DNA of 5,624 nucleotides from Gemmatimonadota bacterium (lineage in GTDB: Bacteria > Gemmatimonadota > Gemmatimonadetes > Longimicrobiales > Longimicrobiaceae). The DNA is taken from positions 1 to 5,624 of the forward strand of contig JAHWJV010000249.1 in assembly GCA_019348265.1 (NCBI GenBank). Reading direction: 5' to 3'. Made by a program: the position numbers and the translations under genes. The notes under the pieces are model-generated. The model was not told the DNA's origin and did no database searches. It was given only the letters and a program-made list of their open reading frames with translations. Positions 1 through 2,729 of this stretch are shown here, in pieces; the stretch's first letter is position 1; the number at the start of each line of letters is the position of its first letter.

Positions 1-2
1 TG

Positions 3-515
3 GACGCTGGAGCGGAGGTGGTCAACGACATCTCGGCGCTCGCGGACCCGGAGATGGCGCGGGTGGTGGCCAACGCCGGGGCTGGAGTGGTGCTCATGCA
101 CATGCGGGGAACCCCGGAGACCATGCAGCTGAATCCGCGCTATGACGACGTCGTCCGCGAAGTGACGGAGGAGCTTGGCCAGGCCATGCTGCGCGCCATC
201 GCCGCCGGAATCCCCGAGGAGCGCATCGTGGTCGATCCGGGCATCGGGTTCGCGAAGACGGCGGCGCACAACCTCCAGCTTCTCTCCCGCCTATCCGACC
301 TCACCACTCTCGGTCGGCCGCTCCTGCTGGGCGTCTCCCGCAAAGCGTTCATCGGATCCCTGCTCGGGGGGGCGGCGCCAGCGCAGCGCGCCGTCGGCAC
401 CGCGGCGGCGTGCGTGGCTGGCCTGATGCAGGGGGCCAGGATCTTCCGCGTGCACGACGTGCGAGTGGTGCGCGAGGCGCTGACCGTCGCCGAGGCCATT
501 CGCGTGGCTTCCTGA
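3..515 (+). CDS. folP: Dihydropteroate synthase, C-terminal part (5' end outside window)
   Basis: DHPS condenses 6-hydroxymethyl-7,8-dihydropterin pyrophosphate with p-aminobenzoate to give dihydropteroate in the cytoplasmic folate pathway; it is the sulfonamide target. The frame is open at the left edge, and 170 residues are visible against a usual length of about 270-290, so roughly the first 100 are missing, including the N-terminal pterin-binding strand. Family motifs appear in the expected order: DAGAEVVNDIS at the left edge, MHMRGTPETMQ, the pterin-binding DPGIGFAKT, GVSRKAFIG with its conserved Ser-Arg-Lys, and a final RVHDVR. The stop is TGA 513-515. cdaA starts 7 bases later, so the two are probably co-transcribed; I recall a folP-cdaA pairing in Bacteroidetes and related phyla. 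Nothing visible looks damaged. Identification is firm; the true start cannot be seen. Confidence 0.96.
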   Translation, partial: DAGAEVVNDISALADPEMARVVANAGAGVVLMHMRGTPETMQLNPRYDDVVREVTEELGQAMLRAIAAGIPEERIVVDPGIGFAKTAAHNLQLLSRLSDLTTLGRPLLLGVSRKAFIGSLLGGAAPAQRAVGTAAACVAGLMQGARIFRVHDVRVVREALTVAEAIRVAS

Positions 516-522
516 CGCGGGC

Positions 523-1308
523 GTGACCAGCCTCCTGGACCAGTTCGGCTTCCTCGTTCCGGACTGGAAGGATCTCGTCGAGATCCTCGTCGTCGGCGCG
601 GTCATCTACCGCATCCTGCTGGTGCTCGCGGGCACCCGCGCGATCCAGATGCTGCTCGGCCTCGTGCTGCTGGTGGGCGTCTACTTCCTCTCCCGCGTCC
701 TCCAGCTCGGCCTCATCCGCTACGTACTCGAGAACCTCTTCCAGTTCGGGGCGATCGCCGCGCTCGTCGTCTTCCAGCCGGAGCTGCGGGCCGCACTGGC
801 GCACCTCGGCCAGAACCGGATCCTGCGGCTCTTCAACCGGCTGGAGGAGACGCAGGTCGTGGAAGAAATCGCCGAGGCAGTGGAGGAGCTGGCGCGCAGC
901 AAGGTCGGAGCGATCATCGCGCTGGAGCGCGAGGTCGGACTGGCGGAGTACGCCCAGTCCGGCACCCCCCTGGAGGCGCGGGTTTCCTCGTCTCTCCTCA
1001 CCACGATCTTCACGCCGTACTCCCCGTTGCACGACGGCGCGGTGGTGATCCGCGGCGACCAGATCATCGCCGCGGGCGCGATCCTCCCGCTCACGCAGTT
1101 TCCGGTGGCAGACAAGTCCATCGGCACGCGGCATCGTGCCGCCCTCGGCCTCTCGGAGGAGACGGACGCCCTGGTGATCGTCGTGTCCGAGGAGACGAGC
1201 ACTGTGTCCGTGGCGACGCGCGGACAACTGGAGCGAGGGCTCGACCACGAGCAGCTTCTCGCGCTGCTCTTCGCCGGCACGCGCAGCATCGGCGCGGTGG
1301 CGCGGTGA
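523..1308 (+). CDS. cdaA: Diadenylate cyclase CdaA (membrane-anchored DAC domain)
   Basis: CdaA makes cyclic di-AMP from two ATP; c-di-AMP controls potassium and osmolyte transport and cell-wall homeostasis in many bacteria. The protein has 261 residues, close to the family's usual 260-280. The N-terminal part has about three hydrophobic segments (near residues 18-36, 41-58 and 70-84), matching the CdaA three-helix membrane anchor, followed by the typical VVFQPELRAALAHLG linker. The DAC domain carries both signature motifs: DGA at 171-173 (in SPLHDGAVVIRG) and GTRHRAALG at 201-209. Both are intact, so the enzyme is predicted to be active. The start is GTG at 523, 7 bases after folP; I see no clear Shine-Dalgarno sequence, so it may rely on coupling to folP translation. 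The cdaR (ybbR) regulator and glmM, which follow cdaA in Firmicutes, are not next to it here. Confidence 0.95.
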   Translation: MTSLLDQFGFLVPDWKDLVEILVVGAVIYRILLVLAGTRAIQMLLGLVLLVGVYFLSRVLQLGLIRYVLENLFQFGAIAALVVFQPELRAALAHLGQNRILRLFNRLEETQVVEEIAEAVEELARSKVGAIIALEREVGLAEYAQSGTPLEARVSSSLLTTIFTPYSPLHDGAVVIRGDQIIAAGAILPLTQFPVADKSIGTRHRAALGLSEETDALVIVVSEETSTVSVATRGQLERGLDHEQLLALLFAGTRSIGAVAR

Positions 1309-1323
1309 CGCGGCGCCGTAACG

Positions 1324-1343
1324 CGGCGCAACGGCTTGCGTCG
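1324..1343 (+). other. Short hairpin downstream of cdaA
   Basis: Bases 1324-1331 pair with 1336-1343 (8 bp, one G-U) around a CGGC tetraloop, starting 15 bases after the cdaA stop. No T-tract follows, so it is not a canonical intrinsic terminator; it could be an RNA 3'-end stabiliser or have no role. It partly overlaps a 9-base direct repeat, ACGCGGCGC at 1308-1316 and 1321-1329, whose first copy begins on the last base of the cdaA stop codon. Confidence 0.4.
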
Positions 1344-1352
1344 AAGAACACG

Positions 1353-1433
1353 AAGTTCAAAGTTCAACGCGCGAAGTTCAAAGTACTCGGGAGCACTCCG
1401 TACTTTGAACTTTGCGCTTTGAACTTTGAACTG
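1353..1433. repeat. Heptad-period palindrome 1 (AAGTTCA/TGAACTT units)
   Basis: The left arm, 1353-1386, reads in 7-base units: AAGTTCA, AAGTTCA, ACGCGCG, AAGTTCA, then AAGTAC. The right arm, 1400-1433, is the near-perfect reverse complement, in units TGAACTT, TGCGCTT, TGAACTT, TGAACTG. By hand alignment 31 of 34 stem positions are Watson-Crick pairs, one is a G-T pair (1373/1413) and two are mismatches (1368/1418 and 1353/1433). The 13-base loop (1387-1399) could form a smaller GGA/TCC stem. The arms are much less GC-rich than the flanking genes. No T-run follows the right arm, which ends 4 bases before the yggS ATG. This resembles an interspersed intergenic repeat of the short-tandem heptamer type (STRR) known in cyanobacteria. 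Its mechanism and function are unknown to me. Confidence 0.88.
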
Positions 1434-1437
1434 TCCG

Positions 1438-2133
1438 ATGATGCCCGATGAGCTCGTCTCCCGCCTGGCGTTCGTCCGCGAGCGGATCGCGGCCGCCGCT
1501 GAGCGGAGCGGTCGCACCGCCGATGCCGTAACGATCGTAGCGGTGACCAAGACGTACCCGGCCGCGACCGTGCTGTCCGCGCGCGACGCGGGGCTCCGGG
1601 ACGTGGGTGAGAACCGCGTGCAGGAGCTGGCGGAGAAGGTCGAGACGGTGGGGCGGGATGCGGTGAAGTGGCACCTGATAGGCCACCTGCAGCGGAACAA
1701 GGCGCGGCGCGCGATTCAGTCTTTCGATCTCCTCCATTCGCTGGACTCGGTGCGGCTGGCGCGAGAGCTCAGCGCGGCTGCAGCCGAGAGCGCCCCCGTT
1801 CGCACGCTGGTGCAGGTGAACGCATCGGGTGAGGAGAGCAAGAGCGGCCTCGAGCTCAGCGAGCTCATCGAGGCGCTGGGGACGATCTGCGAGCTGCCCG
1901 GCCTCCGCGTGGAAGGTCTCATGACAATGGCCCCGTTTACCGACGATCGGAACGTCGTGCGGCGGACTTTCGAGGCCACGCGCAGAGCGCGGGACGAGGC
2001 GGCGCGCCAGATCCCAGGATTCCGAGGGGAGCATCTGTCGATGGGAATGAGCAACGACTACGAGGCCGCCGTGGAGGAGGGGAGCACCCTCGTGCGGCTG
2101 GGTACGGTCCTCTTTGGAGCGCGACCGACATGA
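1438..2133 (+). CDS. yggS: YggS/PLPBP family pyridoxal phosphate homeostasis protein
   Basis: This is a small cytosolic fold-type III PLP-binding protein (YggS/YlmE/PROSC) with no known catalytic activity, which buffers PLP and affects amino- and keto-acid balance. With the start at ATG 1438 it has 231 residues, typical for the family. The PLP lysine is K38 in VAVTKTYP. Other family motifs follow in order: VGENRVQE (about 57-64), WHLIGHLQRNK (78-88), HSLDS (100-104), QVNASGEESKSG (126-137), GLMTM (160-164), LSMGMSNDYEAA (200-211) and the phosphate-binding end GSTLVRLGTVLFGARP. An in-frame TTG at 1426 would add four residues but lies inside the palindrome arm. ATG 1438 or ATG 1441 is preferred because family proteins begin close to this point. 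No Shine-Dalgarno sequence is visible, since the upstream bases are repeat. The stop overlaps the divIVA start as ATGA. yggS next to divIVA and ileS is a widely conserved arrangement. Confidence 0.94.
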   Translation: MMPDELVSRLAFVRERIAAAAERSGRTADAVTIVAVTKTYPAATVLSARDAGLRDVGENRVQELAEKVETVGRDAVKWHLIGHLQRNKARRAIQSFDLLHSLDSVRLARELSAAAAESAPVRTLVQVNASGEESKSGLELSELIEALGTICELPGLRVEGLMTMAPFTDDRNVVRRTFEATRRARDEAARQIPGFRGEHLSMGMSNDYEAAVEEGSTLVRLGTVLFGARPT

Positions 2134-2627
2134 TCGACCTCACGCCGCTGGACATTCGCAAGAAGAAAGGCGACTTCGCCCGCGGAATCCGCGGCTACGA
2201 TACCAGCGCGGTGGACCATTTCCTCGACCTGGCGGCGGACCGGATGGAGGAGCTGGTCCGCGAGGGCTCGGGGCTTCGGCAGCGGGTGGCGGAGCTGGCG
2301 GAGGCGCTGGACGGCTTCCGGCAGCGCGAGCAGGCGATGAACTCGGCGCTGGTCTCCGCGCAACAGCTCGGAGAAGAGCTGCGCGCGCAGGCGATTCGCG
2401 AGTCGGATCTCGTGGTCCGGGAAGCCCGCGCGGAAGGCGAGCGCATCATGGCGGAAGCAAAGCGGCAGGCCCGCGACGCCGCGGAATCCATGCGCCGAAT
2501 ACAGGCGGGGCGCGTTCGCTTCCTCCGCGGATTCCGGGCTCTGGTCGAGCGGCAGCTGGAGGAGATCGAGGTGGAGGAGGAGAGGGCGAGGGAGGCGGGG
2601 TGGAGCGACGCGGTCGACACGAAGTGA
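2130..2627 (+). CDS. divIVA: DivIVA domain-containing coiled-coil protein
   Basis: DivIVA proteins bind negatively curved membrane at septa and poles through a short N-terminal domain and recruit division or polar-growth partners through a coiled coil. The protein has 165 residues. Residues 1-35 match the lipid-binding domain: LTPLDIRKKKGDFARGIRGY, then DTSAVDHFLD. F16 sits near where the membrane-inserting Phe lies in the Bacillus protein, and R18/R21 supply the nearby positive charge. From about residue 36 to 155 the sequence is rich in Glu, Ala, Arg and Leu and predicted to be a long coiled coil, with an acidic stretch EEIEVEEERARE near the end. The start overlaps the yggS stop by 4 bases, which suggests translational coupling; GGAG at 2116-2119 is a plausible ribosome-binding site. 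In a Gram-negative-type genome the partner is uncertain, because DivIVA-like proteins also act in gliding and differentiation. Confidence 0.9.
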   Translation: MIDLTPLDIRKKKGDFARGIRGYDTSAVDHFLDLAADRMEELVREGSGLRQRVAELAEALDGFRQREQAMNSALVSAQQLGEELRAQAIRESDLVVREARAEGERIMAEAKRQARDAAESMRRIQAGRVRFLRGFRALVERQLEEIEVEEERAREAGWSDAVDTK

Positions 2628-2728
2628 AATTATGAATGATGAATTGTGGATGGTGAATGGGACGCGCTCCTCGAGGTCGCGCCCGGTTCATCAGCGTAAT
2701 TCATCATTCATCATTCATGATCATAATT
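2628..2728. repeat. Heptad-period palindrome 2 (ATGAATG/ATTCATC units)
   Basis: This fills the whole divIVA-ileS gap, from the base after the divIVA stop to two bases before the ileS ATG. The left arm has 7-base units ATGAATG, ATGAATT, GTGGATG, GTGAATG (2632-2659). Read as its reverse complement, the right arm (2698-2728) has ATGAATG, ATGAATG, ATGAATT, preceded by AATTATGATC. Bases 2632-2645 pair perfectly with 2698-2711 (14 bp); interrupted pairing continues through 2649-2657 with 2687-2695. The apex forms a GC stem (2659-2666 with 2678-2684, one bulge) around a CTCCTCGAGGT loop. The right arm carries about 13 extra bases, one additional heptad plus six. The sequence differs from palindrome 1 but the architecture is the same. 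Only short T-pairs follow, so it is not a classical terminator. Confidence 0.82.
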
Positions 2729-2729
2729 G

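Noticed and set aside
1426..1437. TTG at 1426 as the yggS start
   Set aside because: It lies within the palindrome arm with no ribosome-binding site and adds four residues outside family homology; ATG 1438 or 1441 fits the family length better.
1353..1440. Palindrome 1 as an intrinsic terminator
   Set aside because: The stem is far longer than usual and is followed by ctgtccgatg with no T-tract.
349..1700. Long - strand open frames opposite folP, cdaA and yggS
   Set aside because: They are antisense to well-identified genes; one even reads through palindrome 1, giving a repetitive FKVQSAKFKV-type translation that reflects the heptads, not a protein.
2114..2635. 173-codon + strand frame overlapping divIVA
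   Set aside because: It is a shadow frame of divIVA with a Gly/Arg-rich low-complexity translation; the DivIVA frame carries the family motif and the ATGA overlap with yggS.
1353..2728. CRISPR array
   Set aside because: The units are 7 bases, contiguous and mirror-paired, with no spacers of constant length.
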